Source: Ferrimonas balearica DSM 9799 (GTDB lineage Bacteria > Pseudomonadota > Gammaproteobacteria > Enterobacterales > Shewanellaceae). Taken from it: DNA of 64,000 bases. The notes under the pieces were generated by a model. It saw nothing but the letters and a program-made list of their open reading frames with translations. It was not told the origin of the DNA and did not search any database. Of this stretch, positions 1 through 7,980 are shown piece after piece; position 1 is the first letter of the stretch; each line of letters opens with the position of its first letter. The DNA is taken from positions 2,441,139-2,505,138 of the forward strand of contig NC_014541.1 of the NCBI RefSeq assembly GCF_000148645.1. The letters are read 5' to 3'. The position numbers and the translations under genes are program-made.

Positions 1-1201
1 GCAGGATGATCAGGTTAACGATGTCGATAAAGAACGCCCCCACAATCGGCACCACCATAAAGGCCTGTGGTGACGGGCCATAGCGGTTGACCACCGACCC
101 CATGTTCATCACCGCCGTAGGGGTTGCCCCCAGGCCAAAACCGCAGTGACCACTGGCGATAGTCGCGGCGTCGTAGTTGCCCCCCATCGCCCGGAAAGTG
201 ACAAGATAGGTAAACACTCCGATGGCAATGGACTGTATGGTCAGAATAATCAGGAACGGGATAGCCAGGTCGAAAATATTCCACAACTTCAGGCTCATCA
301 GCGCCATCGCCAGGAACAAAGAGAGCGACACCGTTCCCAGAATATCCAGGGTTTCCGTTTCAATCTTTCTGACTTTGGTGACTTCCAGAATATTGGTGAT
401 AACCACACCAATAAACAACGCGTAGACGAAGTCCGGAATCATCAGCCAGCTAATACCGAAGCCTTTTACCCAACCTTCAAGGTACTTAGCGCCGTTAACG
501 CAAATCAGCAGAATAAACAGAACCTCAATCACCTTTTTAGCCGTGACCTTGTCCTCTTCATACTCGTTATAGGTCACCACTTCCGGATGCTGGCGACGAT
601 GGAGGTTCACATTGCCGTACTCCGACTTGAGTTGGTGCTTCTCAATCAGGCGCTGTGCCACCGGCGTGCCGATGATGCCACCGGCAATCAGGCCAAAGGT
701 GGCCGATGCCATGGCGATCTCCAGCGTATTGCTGAGGCCAAACATCTGCTCCAACGTCTGGGACCAGGCCGCACCAGTACCGTGACCACCAGACAGGGTA
801 ATGGAGCCGGCAATCAGCCCCATCAGAGGATCAAGCCCCATCAGGCTGGCCAGGGATACGCCGATGGCATTCTGCATCACAATGCACAGTGACGCGATGC
901 CCAGAAAGATAAACACCTTGGCACCGCCTTTAACCAACTGGGTGTAGTTGGCAGCCAGGCCCACCGTGGCGAAGAACATCAACATAAAGGTGTTCTGCAG
1001 CGGCAGATCAAACACCAGGTCCACGTCCTGAAAGTGCAATATCGTGATACCACACGCGACAACCAGTCCCCCAACAATGGGCTCCGGAATATTAAAACGT
1101 TTCAGAATGGGAAGTCGGGCATTAATAATATGTCCGAGAAACAGGACGCTGATGGCGATCATAAATGATTCCAGCGCACCGATAGAGATGACCGTTTCCA
1201 T
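1..1201 (-). CDS. gltS: Sodium/glutamate symporter GltS, 3' end cut by window edge
   Basis: Inner-membrane carrier that takes up glutamate with sodium. The frame opens at an ATG at 1201 behind a GAGG ribosome site and stays open for 400 codons to the edge; the E. coli protein has about 401 residues, so almost nothing is missing. The translation is strongly hydrophobic and holds the two glycine-rich motifs of the family, GGHGT (residues 138-142) in the first half and GHCGFGLG (about residue 351) in the second. A charged linker around residue 190 separates the halves. It is transcribed away from the cytochrome gene to its right, with a 950-bp gap between them. Family assignment is by recognition of the protein sequence. 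Confidence 0.93.
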   Translation of the reverse strand, partial: METVISIGALESFMIAISVLFLGHIINARLPILKRFNIPEPIVGGLVVACGITILHFQDVDLVFDLPLQNTFMLMFFATVGLAANYTQLVKGGAKVFIFLGIASLCIVMQNAIGVSLASLMGLDPLMGLIAGSITLSGGHGTGAAWSQTLEQMFGLSNTLEIAMASATFGLIAGGIIGTPVAQRLIEKHQLKSEYGNVNLHRRQHPEVVTYNEYEEDKVTAKKVIEVLFILLICVNGAKYLEGWVKGFGISWLMIPDFVYALFIGVVITNILEVTKVRKIETETLDILGTVSLSLFLAMALMSLKLWNIFDLAIPFLIILTIQSIAIGVFTYLVTFRAMGGNYDAATIASGHCGFGLGATPTAVMNMGSVVNRYGPSPQAFMVVPIVGAFFIDIVNLIIL

Positions 1202-2155
1202 AATACCTCAAACCACTTTATTTATTATTGTCCACCGTCCTTAGTGATTTTTAGATAGGGCTTCCCTTCGGGTCGACATCCGCCGTCCGCTCGATTAAGT
1301 CAGAAAGGCGCTTGTTATCGACGCTATATAATCAACGCCGGAACCGGATTTTGCGCAAGAAAAATCTGATGTCAAAAGGGCTCACTCAAAGCAAAATTTA
1401 GAGCCAGTTCAAAAAACGGATAAAAATCCCATCATCCTTCGTACATTAACCGTCCAATCATGAAAACTCTGTTCGTATCAAAGTCGCCTTTGGTGGCCGG
1501 ATTAAGCGCCTTGTTGAGCCCCCATCCGTTATCTTAATGGTGGAAAATATCCCCGTTGGTAACGCTCGATGTACCTCAGTAAGCAAGCTGACTTTGACGG
1601 CCCTCTAAAGGTTCAAACCCACAGGCGTGACACGCAGTTTTGAGCGAGTTAAGCGGAATCGCGCGTTTTACATAACCGAACCGAATGAGCTCAGAACAAT
1701 TGGTTGCTTTTTGTTCTGGTCAATTTGTGACAGGCAATAATGGATAAACTTTGTCTCTTATAAGCCTGTTTCCTTGCCTCTGCTCACCCTTTTTTACACG
1801 CCGCCTCGGCCTACCCCAGTTAACTCAATACCTCAAGTTTACTTTTTGTTCACATTATTTGCTTTGCGTGATCACTGTCACGTCAAATTCGGAAGCAGCT
1901 GCTAATTTTCAATTACCTAATTTAGCCAAGGGAACTTTAGAAGGAACTACACAAACCGCTCAAAAAGAAGCAACACAGAGCCCACTGAGAATGCAGGGGC
2001 CAGAATCTCAAAACACCAATAACGGCCGGTTACAGGCAGGTTTTGGGCGGGGGTCTACTCCCTGCCTCGGACCCGCTCATGCTCAAAATCGCCTTTAACC
2101 GTCCGGGCACAACCCTGCATCCAAATTCAGCGGTCTCAACCTGAATCAACGGAGA
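1202..2155. other. Long intergenic region between gltS and the OTR-family gene
   Basis: These 954 bases are less GC-rich than the flanking genes and have no reading frame I would call a gene. They hold the divergent control region: the gltS promoter side on the left and, on the right, a CRP-like palindrome at 1867-1882 followed by a possible -10 element. The leader of the cytochrome gene would then be about 245 nt long, which leaves room for post-transcriptional control, but I recognise no known riboswitch in it. Confidence 0.6.
1867..1908 (+). promoter_or_regulatory. CRP-like site with possible class II promoter
   Basis: The 16-mer CGTGATCACTGTCACG (1867-1882) fits the CRP consensus TGTGA-N6-TCACA with one mismatch at each outer base and a perfect GTGA/TCAC core. 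A TAATTT hexamer at 1903-1908 would serve as -10. A start near 1915 then puts the site centre at about -41, the spacing of a class II CRP promoter. The downstream gene is the anaerobic-type cytochrome. The promoter assignment is inference from spacing. Confidence 0.55.
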
Positions 2156-2161
2156 ATGATG

Positions 2162-3919
2162 ATGACTGCACGACGATTGACCGGATGCCTGGGGTTATTC
2201 CTCATCGCATTCGCTTCCCAAGCTGCCAAACCCATCGATAACGACGGCGATGGCTACCGGGCCGAACAAGACTGCGATGACAATAATGCAGCGGTCTGGC
2301 AACTGAACAGCTGCGGAGAATGTGCCGTAGAACCGATTGCCGGATGCGGCGTCGATAACCCCCACGCCAGCCTCGGCTGGACCGACTACCCCAGCGCATG
2401 CCAAAACTGCCATGACGGCGGTGAAGGGGGATTCCAGTATCAGCAGATGTTTGGCTCCACCCACTATCAGTGGACCGGCGAAACCCCCGATATGGTGAAT
2501 CAGGGTGGCACCCTTCAGGGCAAACTGACCAATGCGGTGAACAGCTACTGCATCAACATCGAAGGCGACTGGCCGGTGTGTGGCTCCTGTCATGCCGGGC
2601 GCGGCATCAAACCCGGTGAAGGCGACACCGTGGCCAATGTCGATTGCCTTGTCTGCCACAACGCCGATTACGCGCTGAACCGGACCCGCTTGCCGGACGG
2701 CAGCATGGGCCCCACAGCGGGCACCGATGCCGCCACACTGGACAGCTACGTTCAGAACATCGCGCCCCCCACCCGCACCAACTGTCTGAAGTGCCACGCC
2801 TTTGCCGGCGGGGGTGATGGTGTGAAGCGTGGTGACCTCTCCTCGGCGCTGATGGCCAATGGCGACCCCCACTTTGATGTCCACATGAACGTCAGCGGCG
2901 CCAACCTGCAGTGTCAGGATTGCCACCAGTTCATTGACCATCGGGTGATCGGCAAAGGCTCTGACCTGCGGCCGACGGACGACATCGTCCGTGGTGCGGA
3001 GATCACCTGCGCCAGCGCCACTTGCCACCAGGGCATGGATTCCGGTACCGGCCACGCCTCTTCCGGACGCCGTGGAGAGCCGGACCGCCACGTCGGACGG
3101 GTGGCCTGTCAGTCCTGCCACATCCCAACCTACGCCAAGGATCTGGGTGACCCGGCCCACGTGCCCACCGAAATCCACCGTGATTGGCAGCATCACCACG
3201 ACGGCACACCCGCCGACGGCGTGTCCGGCCCAGGCCACCCGCACACCGACAAAGCGGCGAACCTGACCCCCTGGCTGCGCTTCTGGAACCGTAAGAGCGA
3301 CAACTATCTGCTGGGCGATCAGGCGGTGCTGGACCCGGAAACCGGGCGCTACCCCACGTCTCGGCCGATGGGCGGCATCAACGACGGCATGTTGATTCCC
3401 TTTAAGTACAAGACCGCACTGCAACCCATGACCGTGGCGGACCAGAGGATGATCGCACTGAACACCTTTGAGTACCTCAAAGGGTCTGGGGACGCCGTAG
3501 CATCCACTGAGTCCGGTCTGGTGAATATGGGCTATCCGGCCAACGAGCCTTATGAATGGATCGAGACCGACACCTTCCAGATGATCAACCACGGGGTGAA
3601 CCCTGCCACCGATGCGGCGGACTGCAGCCAGTGCCACGAAAGCAATCTGGACCTGGCCAATGACTCGATGCTGGACAGCATGGGCTACCGCCTCAAGGGG
3701 CCCAAGCTGGAGGTCTGCGCTCAATGCCATGATGGCGGTAAAAACATCCCGCGCACCTGGGACAAGATGCATAACCATGTCAGCAAAGGCACCACCGGCA
3801 TCGGTTGCGCATTCTGCCATGATGTCGCGCGCCCCGAGCGTGGATTGTGCAGCCCCTGTGACAGCAGCTGCTCCGCCGAGTACGTGGACAACGTGCCCTA
3901 CCCGCACCAGTGCGATTAA
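2162..3919 (+). CDS. Multihaem c-type cytochrome, octahaem tetrathionate reductase (OTR) family
   Basis: Secreted cytochrome resembling the Shewanella octahaem tetrathionate reductase family, whose members reduce tetrathionate, nitrite or hydroxylamine in vitro. Numbering here is from the ATG at 2156. A Sec signal (about residues 6-23) precedes DNDGDGYRAEQDCDDNN (residues 28-44), which looks like the MopE-type metal-binding repeat. Nine CXXCH motifs begin at residues 82, 142, 164, 210, 253, 318, 490, 521 and 551, and one CX4CH lies at 285-291, so ten candidate haem sites where the namesake has eight. The N-terminal half carries the NSYCINIEG...CGSCH pattern I associate with this family. Three ATGs lie in a row (2156, 2159, 2162); GGAG at 2151-2154 best fits the third. 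The substrate cannot be told from sequence. Confidence 0.82.
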   Translation: MTARRLTGCLGLFLIAFASQAAKPIDNDGDGYRAEQDCDDNNAAVWQLNSCGECAVEPIAGCGVDNPHASLGWTDYPSACQNCHDGGEGGFQYQQMFGSTHYQWTGETPDMVNQGGTLQGKLTNAVNSYCINIEGDWPVCGSCHAGRGIKPGEGDTVANVDCLVCHNADYALNRTRLPDGSMGPTAGTDAATLDSYVQNIAPPTRTNCLKCHAFAGGGDGVKRGDLSSALMANGDPHFDVHMNVSGANLQCQDCHQFIDHRVIGKGSDLRPTDDIVRGAEITCASATCHQGMDSGTGHASSGRRGEPDRHVGRVACQSCHIPTYAKDLGDPAHVPTEIHRDWQHHHDGTPADGVSGPGHPHTDKAANLTPWLRFWNRKSDNYLLGDQAVLDPETGRYPTSRPMGGINDGMLIPFKYKTALQPMTVADQRMIALNTFEYLKGSGDAVASTESGLVNMGYPANEPYEWIETDTFQMINHGVNPATDAADCSQCHESNLDLANDSMLDSMGYRLKGPKLEVCAQCHDGGKNIPRTWDKMHNHVSKGTTGIGCAFCHDVARPERGLCSPCDSSCSAEYVDNVPYPHQCD

Positions 3920-3963
3920 CGCGTTAACTCCCAACTGCGGGCCTCCCCACGGTCCGCCCATCC

Positions 3964-3986
3964 TAAGGGCGCCACTGGCGCCCTTA
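3964..3986 (+). terminator. Hairpin after the OTR-family gene
   Basis: A perfect 10-bp stem with a 3-base loop (TAAGGGCGCC act GGCGCCCTTA) begins 44 bases after the cytochrome stop. The following T-tract is poor (taattt), so it is a weak intrinsic terminator or an mRNA-end hairpin. Confidence 0.6.
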
Positions 3987-4250
3987 TAATTTCGGCCTTT
4001 GCGGCCACCTGACCCCTAATGAACTCAATTCAATTGAAGTCAACTAATCAACGGATTAAATATTACATTCCGGTTCCAAATCAGATAGTTATGAGCAAAT
4101 GACGTCAAGTTAAAACCTGCATCTGAATTACATGGTGCCCATGGGTTGTTCCTTTATATCAAGCCGATAGAATGCCCCACTTCGCTATATCCCCATCATC
4201 TTCATTCCCAACTGGAGAGGGATTTCTGCACCCCAAATTTGGAGGCATCC
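3987..4250. other. AT-richer leader before the repeat lipoprotein
   Basis: Between the hairpin at 3964-3986 and the lipoprotein start there are 264 bases with a clear drop in GC. An in-frame upstream ATG-like extension exists from 4146, but it lacks a signal peptide and a ribosome site, while GGAGG at 4241-4245 points to the start at 4251. I see no strong promoter or binding site. Confidence 0.4.
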
Positions 4251-7235
4251 ATGCGCACAAATCGGCGTTTCCTGCTGGCAGCCTGGCTGGTGTTACTGAT
4301 CACCGGCTGCGGTGGCGGTAGCGGTGACGAGGGCAGCTCAACCGCTGAACCCCCTATCACCACCCCGCCGGAGGAAACGGTCCTCCTCCCTCATCCCGGA
4401 CTGACGGCGCCCAGCGTAACGGCTCAATACCAACCGGAACGAACCGTACGCGCGGATATCGAGGGGCAAAAAGGCACCCTGAGCTTTGAATTGGCCCCCG
4501 GCAGCGCCGACGACGTGGTCGAGGTTGACCCCCACAGTGGCCAACTTCGCGTGCTGAATCAGGGAGACGCCACCATCCTCGTCCGTGATAGCGGTTCGCC
4601 ATACTACAAAGCGGCTGAAGCCGAATGGCAGGTCACCATCACACCGGGAGCCAGGGGGCAACTGCTCACCAACGATCTGACCCTCTCCTTTGGTGACAAC
4701 CCAGCATCCCTTCGGGTATCTGGCGCCATAGGTCAACTCCACTATCAACCGATGGAACCGCAACCCGTCATCGCCATCGACGAGTCCGGGCGAGTTACGG
4801 CTCTGGCGGTTGGCACCAGCCTGGTCCATATCGAAGATGATGGTGGTCGCAATTATCAAAGCTCCGGCGCTGCGGCGTTTGTGCGAGTGGTTCCGGCCCA
4901 GGGAGAGGCCGCACAGTTTCAGGATCTCGACGATAAGCCCTATGTGCCCGGAGGCACGCTGCTCCCTTCGCACACTGGCGCTTTGGCGAAGCAGGTGCAC
5001 TATGTGCTGGATGACACCGACTCCGAGGCCGTGATCCGCCTCGATCAGGAAAGCGGTGAAATGAGCATTCTGGGCGCGGGAGACGCCTGTGTTCGTGTTG
5101 AACAGAATAACGGGCCGGGATACGAAACGCTGGCTGACCAACGCTTCTGCGTGACCATCCTTCCGGCGGAAAACACCGGGCTAGTGATCTCTGAAGCGCC
5201 GCTGGCATTTGAGTTTGACGGCATCGTCGACCTGCCGGTAAGCGGCGTACAAGGTACGTTGACCCTCACCCTGGCCGACGATGCGCCTCAGGATGTGCTC
5301 GCTGTTACCAATGACCAGCGTCTGGCCCTGCTGGCGCCGGGCGAGGTTCGCCTTAACGTGAAGGATGACGGTGGACGCAACTACCTGCCAAACCAGCGCA
5401 CGGTAACCGTCACAGTGCTGCCACTGCCCCACCCCGGCCTGTCTGCCATCAATATCTCCCGTCCCTTTGACGCGGACGCTCGCTGGATACCTGCCATTCA
5501 GGGTGCCCAGGGTGAACTGAGCTACCGATTGGTGAAGGAACAGGACGCGACACGAGTTCGACTGGACCCCGTTTCAGGCACCCTGACACCGCTGATGCCC
5601 GGTCAGTCCACGATTCAGGTCTGTGACGATGGTGGACGCTACTACGCCCCGACCAACACCCAGTTCACGCTCACCGTCGAAAAGCTGGATAACGCGGCCC
5701 TGGCAGCAAAGCCACTGGTGACCCAGTATCAGCCGAATCAGCAACTGATACCCGAGTTTGAGGGTGTCGAGGGCAGCCTGACTCTTTCCCTGCTGGATGG
5801 GCAGGACGTGGTGGCCATTAATTCGGACAACAGTCTGACGACCCTCAAATCGGGCTATGCCGTTCTCCGTGTGCTGGACAGCGGTAACGACTGGTATCAG
5901 CCTGCAGAAACCCAGTTGACCGTCACCGTTTACCCGGCCGACAGCCCCATGGAAGCCCATGGCCTCACACTGAGCTATGCCCCGGACGCCCAGGGCACCC
6001 TGTCGGTCATCGGCGCGGTCGGCACACCGAGCTTCGCCATCAGCCACGGCTCCGATCAGGATGTGGTCGCCGTTGACCCCCACACCGGCATCGTCACCGT
6101 ACTGAACGCCGGTACCACCAATGTCACGGTCACCGATCCGGGTGATGCCAAAACCGGGTCCTACCGCCAGATGGTGACTGTGACCGTCAACAAAGGCGCT
6201 ACCAACCCTAACCTCAAACTCGCCAGCGAGCGGATCCAGGGGGTTTATGGGCAATTGCCCCTCGAAGCGCCGCGACTCTCGGGCGTGGAACCGGACGCCT
6301 GGGTCAGCTACTGGATTGAGGACGCCGCACAGCGCCAAATCGCCCAGATCGATTCACGCACCGGCGTTGTAACCCCCCAGCAGGCCGGCATTGTCGAGGT
6401 CACGGTCACCGAGCACAGTCGAAACTACGAAGACAGTCAGGTGCAGTACCAAGCGGTGATCGAACTGGGGCAGCATGACGGGTTGAGAATCGATGACACC
6501 ACGCCAACGCATCTCGCCTTCTATCCGGATATGCGAATAGCGGCCCCGGTTACCGACAATCAGTACGGTAAGTTGCACTTCTCCGCTACGCCATCGGAAG
6601 ATTATGAGCTGGCCGACGATGGCAGCCTGGTGGTCCACCGCCAGCCACTGTTGAGAGCCATCAGCGTCATTGTTGAAGACGATGGGGGCAACAAGGTGGA
6701 GCCGAGCCGGGCTCAACACACCTTCTACCTCAACCACATCGACCGAGACACCGGGGAGCCGGACACCGTCACCTTTGAGGGCAGCCCCCTGCTGTTTAGT
6801 GCAGAGATCGAGATCATGAAGGACGACCACAGCCGCCTTTCACTGGCAAGTGGTAATGACTTCGGCACAGAGGTGCTGTTACCGGATGGCAGTGGTTACA
6901 CCCGTATTCGAGCCTCAACGACCTTAGAGTCCAGCGGGCAACGTGTCCCGGTCACGCTGCGTTTGAGCACCCGCGGGGATTGTCAGTCACCGGGGCAGTG
7001 GTTGCCACTGTCGACGCCCATGTCCGCCGGATGCAGCGGGAGCCAGCAGGTACGAATCATTATGGTGCCTGGAGATGACTACAATGCTGCGCTGCCCTCA
7101 GGGCATTATCTTTCCGATGAGCCGCTGATGCTGACTCAACGGGCCAAGCCCTGGGCCAGCGGAGGGGTTACCGAGATGGGTGAGGAAATTGCCCGCCAGT
7201 GGTGGCTGATTGATATCGACATGTATCGGCAATAA
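4251..7235 (+). CDS. Large surface lipoprotein made of Ig-like/cadherin-like repeats
   Basis: Function unknown. The 994-aa protein starts at 4251, five bases after GGAGG. A short n-region and hydrophobic core end in LLITGC, a lipobox with Cys20 as the acylated residue, followed by a Gly/Ser tether and then a Pro/Thr/Glu-rich linker. The rest is about nine units of 80-85 residues, each with a buried pattern like VVxVDPxSGxLxxLxxG and ending in a variant of EDDGGRNY plus a strand VTVTVLP, the look of bacterial Ig-like (Big_2-type) folds. The last 150 residues differ and may be a separate cap domain. It lies on the same strand as the cytochrome but behind a hairpin, so co-transcription is doubtful. 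It could be an adhesin or outer-membrane scaffold. Confidence 0.75.
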   Translation: MRTNRRFLLAAWLVLLITGCGGGSGDEGSSTAEPPITTPPEETVLLPHPGLTAPSVTAQYQPERTVRADIEGQKGTLSFELAPGSADDVVEVDPHSGQLRVLNQGDATILVRDSGSPYYKAAEAEWQVTITPGARGQLLTNDLTLSFGDNPASLRVSGAIGQLHYQPMEPQPVIAIDESGRVTALAVGTSLVHIEDDGGRNYQSSGAAAFVRVVPAQGEAAQFQDLDDKPYVPGGTLLPSHTGALAKQVHYVLDDTDSEAVIRLDQESGEMSILGAGDACVRVEQNNGPGYETLADQRFCVTILPAENTGLVISEAPLAFEFDGIVDLPVSGVQGTLTLTLADDAPQDVLAVTNDQRLALLAPGEVRLNVKDDGGRNYLPNQRTVTVTVLPLPHPGLSAINISRPFDADARWIPAIQGAQGELSYRLVKEQDATRVRLDPVSGTLTPLMPGQSTIQVCDDGGRYYAPTNTQFTLTVEKLDNAALAAKPLVTQYQPNQQLIPEFEGVEGSLTLSLLDGQDVVAINSDNSLTTLKSGYAVLRVLDSGNDWYQPAETQLTVTVYPADSPMEAHGLTLSYAPDAQGTLSVIGAVGTPSFAISHGSDQDVVAVDPHTGIVTVLNAGTTNVTVTDPGDAKTGSYRQMVTVTVNKGATNPNLKLASERIQGVYGQLPLEAPRLSGVEPDAWVSYWIEDAAQRQIAQIDSRTGVVTPQQAGIVEVTVTEHSRNYEDSQVQYQAVIELGQHDGLRIDDTTPTHLAFYPDMRIAAPVTDNQYGKLHFSATPSEDYELADDGSLVVHRQPLLRAISVIVEDDGGNKVEPSRAQHTFYLNHIDRDTGEPDTVTFEGSPLLFSAEIEIMKDDHSRLSLASGNDFGTEVLLPDGSGYTRIRASTTLESSGQRVPVTLRLSTRGDCQSPGQWLPLSTPMSAGCSGSQQVRIIMVPGDDYNAALPSGHYLSDEPLMLTQRAKPWASGGVTEMGEEIARQWWLIDIDMYRQ

Positions 7236-7241
7236 CCCACG

Positions 7242-7269
7242 AAAAGCCCGGCCTGCGCCGGGCTTTTTT
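7242..7269 (+). terminator. Intrinsic terminator, probably bidirectional
   Basis: Stem AGCCCGGC/GCCGGGCT with loop CTGC, an A-run before and six T after. It ends the lipoprotein gene and can also serve torD on the other strand. Confidence 0.85.
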
Positions 7270-7317
7270 GTGAACGGAGTGCAGACGATAAGTCCACCGA
7301 GTTCATTGCTGACGCAG

Positions 7318-7968
7318 TCATTGAGCCAGGGAAAACTCCCCCTCAATCAGCGTCTGGTCGAGCGAGACAAACGCCAGCAACAGTTCCGCCAGGGCGGCAT
7401 AGAATCCCGGTTGGCGCTGGCATTGCGTCACCCAGCGTCTCATCGGCGGCAGCATCTCGGCCAGCAACGCAGATTGCGCGCTTTGCGCCTCTGGACTGTC
7501 GACGCCCTTAAGCACCAGGTTGCCCATTAAATCGAGCATAATTGCAAAGTGGTCCGCCGGTTCATTGCCGTCAAAGCTGACGGCCAGTTGCCACTGTTGC
7601 AACCACTGCACCATCTGCTGGTGCGGGTGCTGGAACATCATGCCACCAGGCTCAACATAAACCGAGGCATAGGGTGGTGCCGAGCCCAGATGGTCCCCCA
7701 GAAATGCCGTGGCGTAATCGGCAGCGAGTTCCAGCTGCGGAGTTGCCAGCACCTGCACCCCAGCCAATGCCCTGCGGAGTTTTTGGCACCCGGGAGCCAG
7801 TGAGGGCTCCTCGGCCAGGGCATCCAGCAACACTCTTCCCGATTCGGAGCAGAGGGTATTGAGCTGGTCTGAGTCCAGTTCCCGACAGAGCATCGACGCA
7901 AACCACCAATACAGCGTGGCCCGTCGCTCTGCCAGCGCCACCTCTTCCCTGATCTCCTGTTCATCCAT
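7318..7968 (-). CDS. torD: TorD chaperone for TMAO reductase maturation
   Basis: Cytoplasmic chaperone of the TorD/DmsD family that protects apo-TorA and helps insert the molybdenum cofactor before Tat export. The 216-aa sequence has the family blocks LELAADYATAFLG, APPYASVY and NEPADHFAIMLDLMGNLV in its middle and C-terminal half, and length fits TorD (about 200). It starts at ATG 7968 behind AAGGAG and lies 12 bases after the torA stop, so it is the last gene of torECAD. In the window only this chaperone accompanies the reductase. Confidence 0.93.
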   Translation of the reverse strand: MDEQEIREEVALAERRATLYWWFASMLCRELDSDQLNTLCSESGRVLLDALAEEPSLAPGCQKLRRALAGVQVLATPQLELAADYATAFLGDHLGSAPPYASVYVEPGGMMFQHPHQQMVQWLQQWQLAVSFDGNEPADHFAIMLDLMGNLVLKGVDSPEAQSAQSALLAEMLPPMRRWVTQCQRQPGFYAALAELLLAFVSLDQTLIEGEFSLAQ

Positions 7969-7980
7969 CCCACGCTCTCC

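Noticed and set aside
1751..2098. 115-codon plus-strand frame in the intergenic region
   Set aside because: It runs through the CRP-like palindrome, lacks a ribosome site and has an unnatural residue pattern.
2195..3961. 588-codon open frame on the minus strand opposite the cytochrome gene
   Set aside because: It is a mirror of the GC-rich codon pattern of the multihaem gene, which has a signal peptide, ten haem motifs and a ribosome site. The antisense product has no recognisable family.
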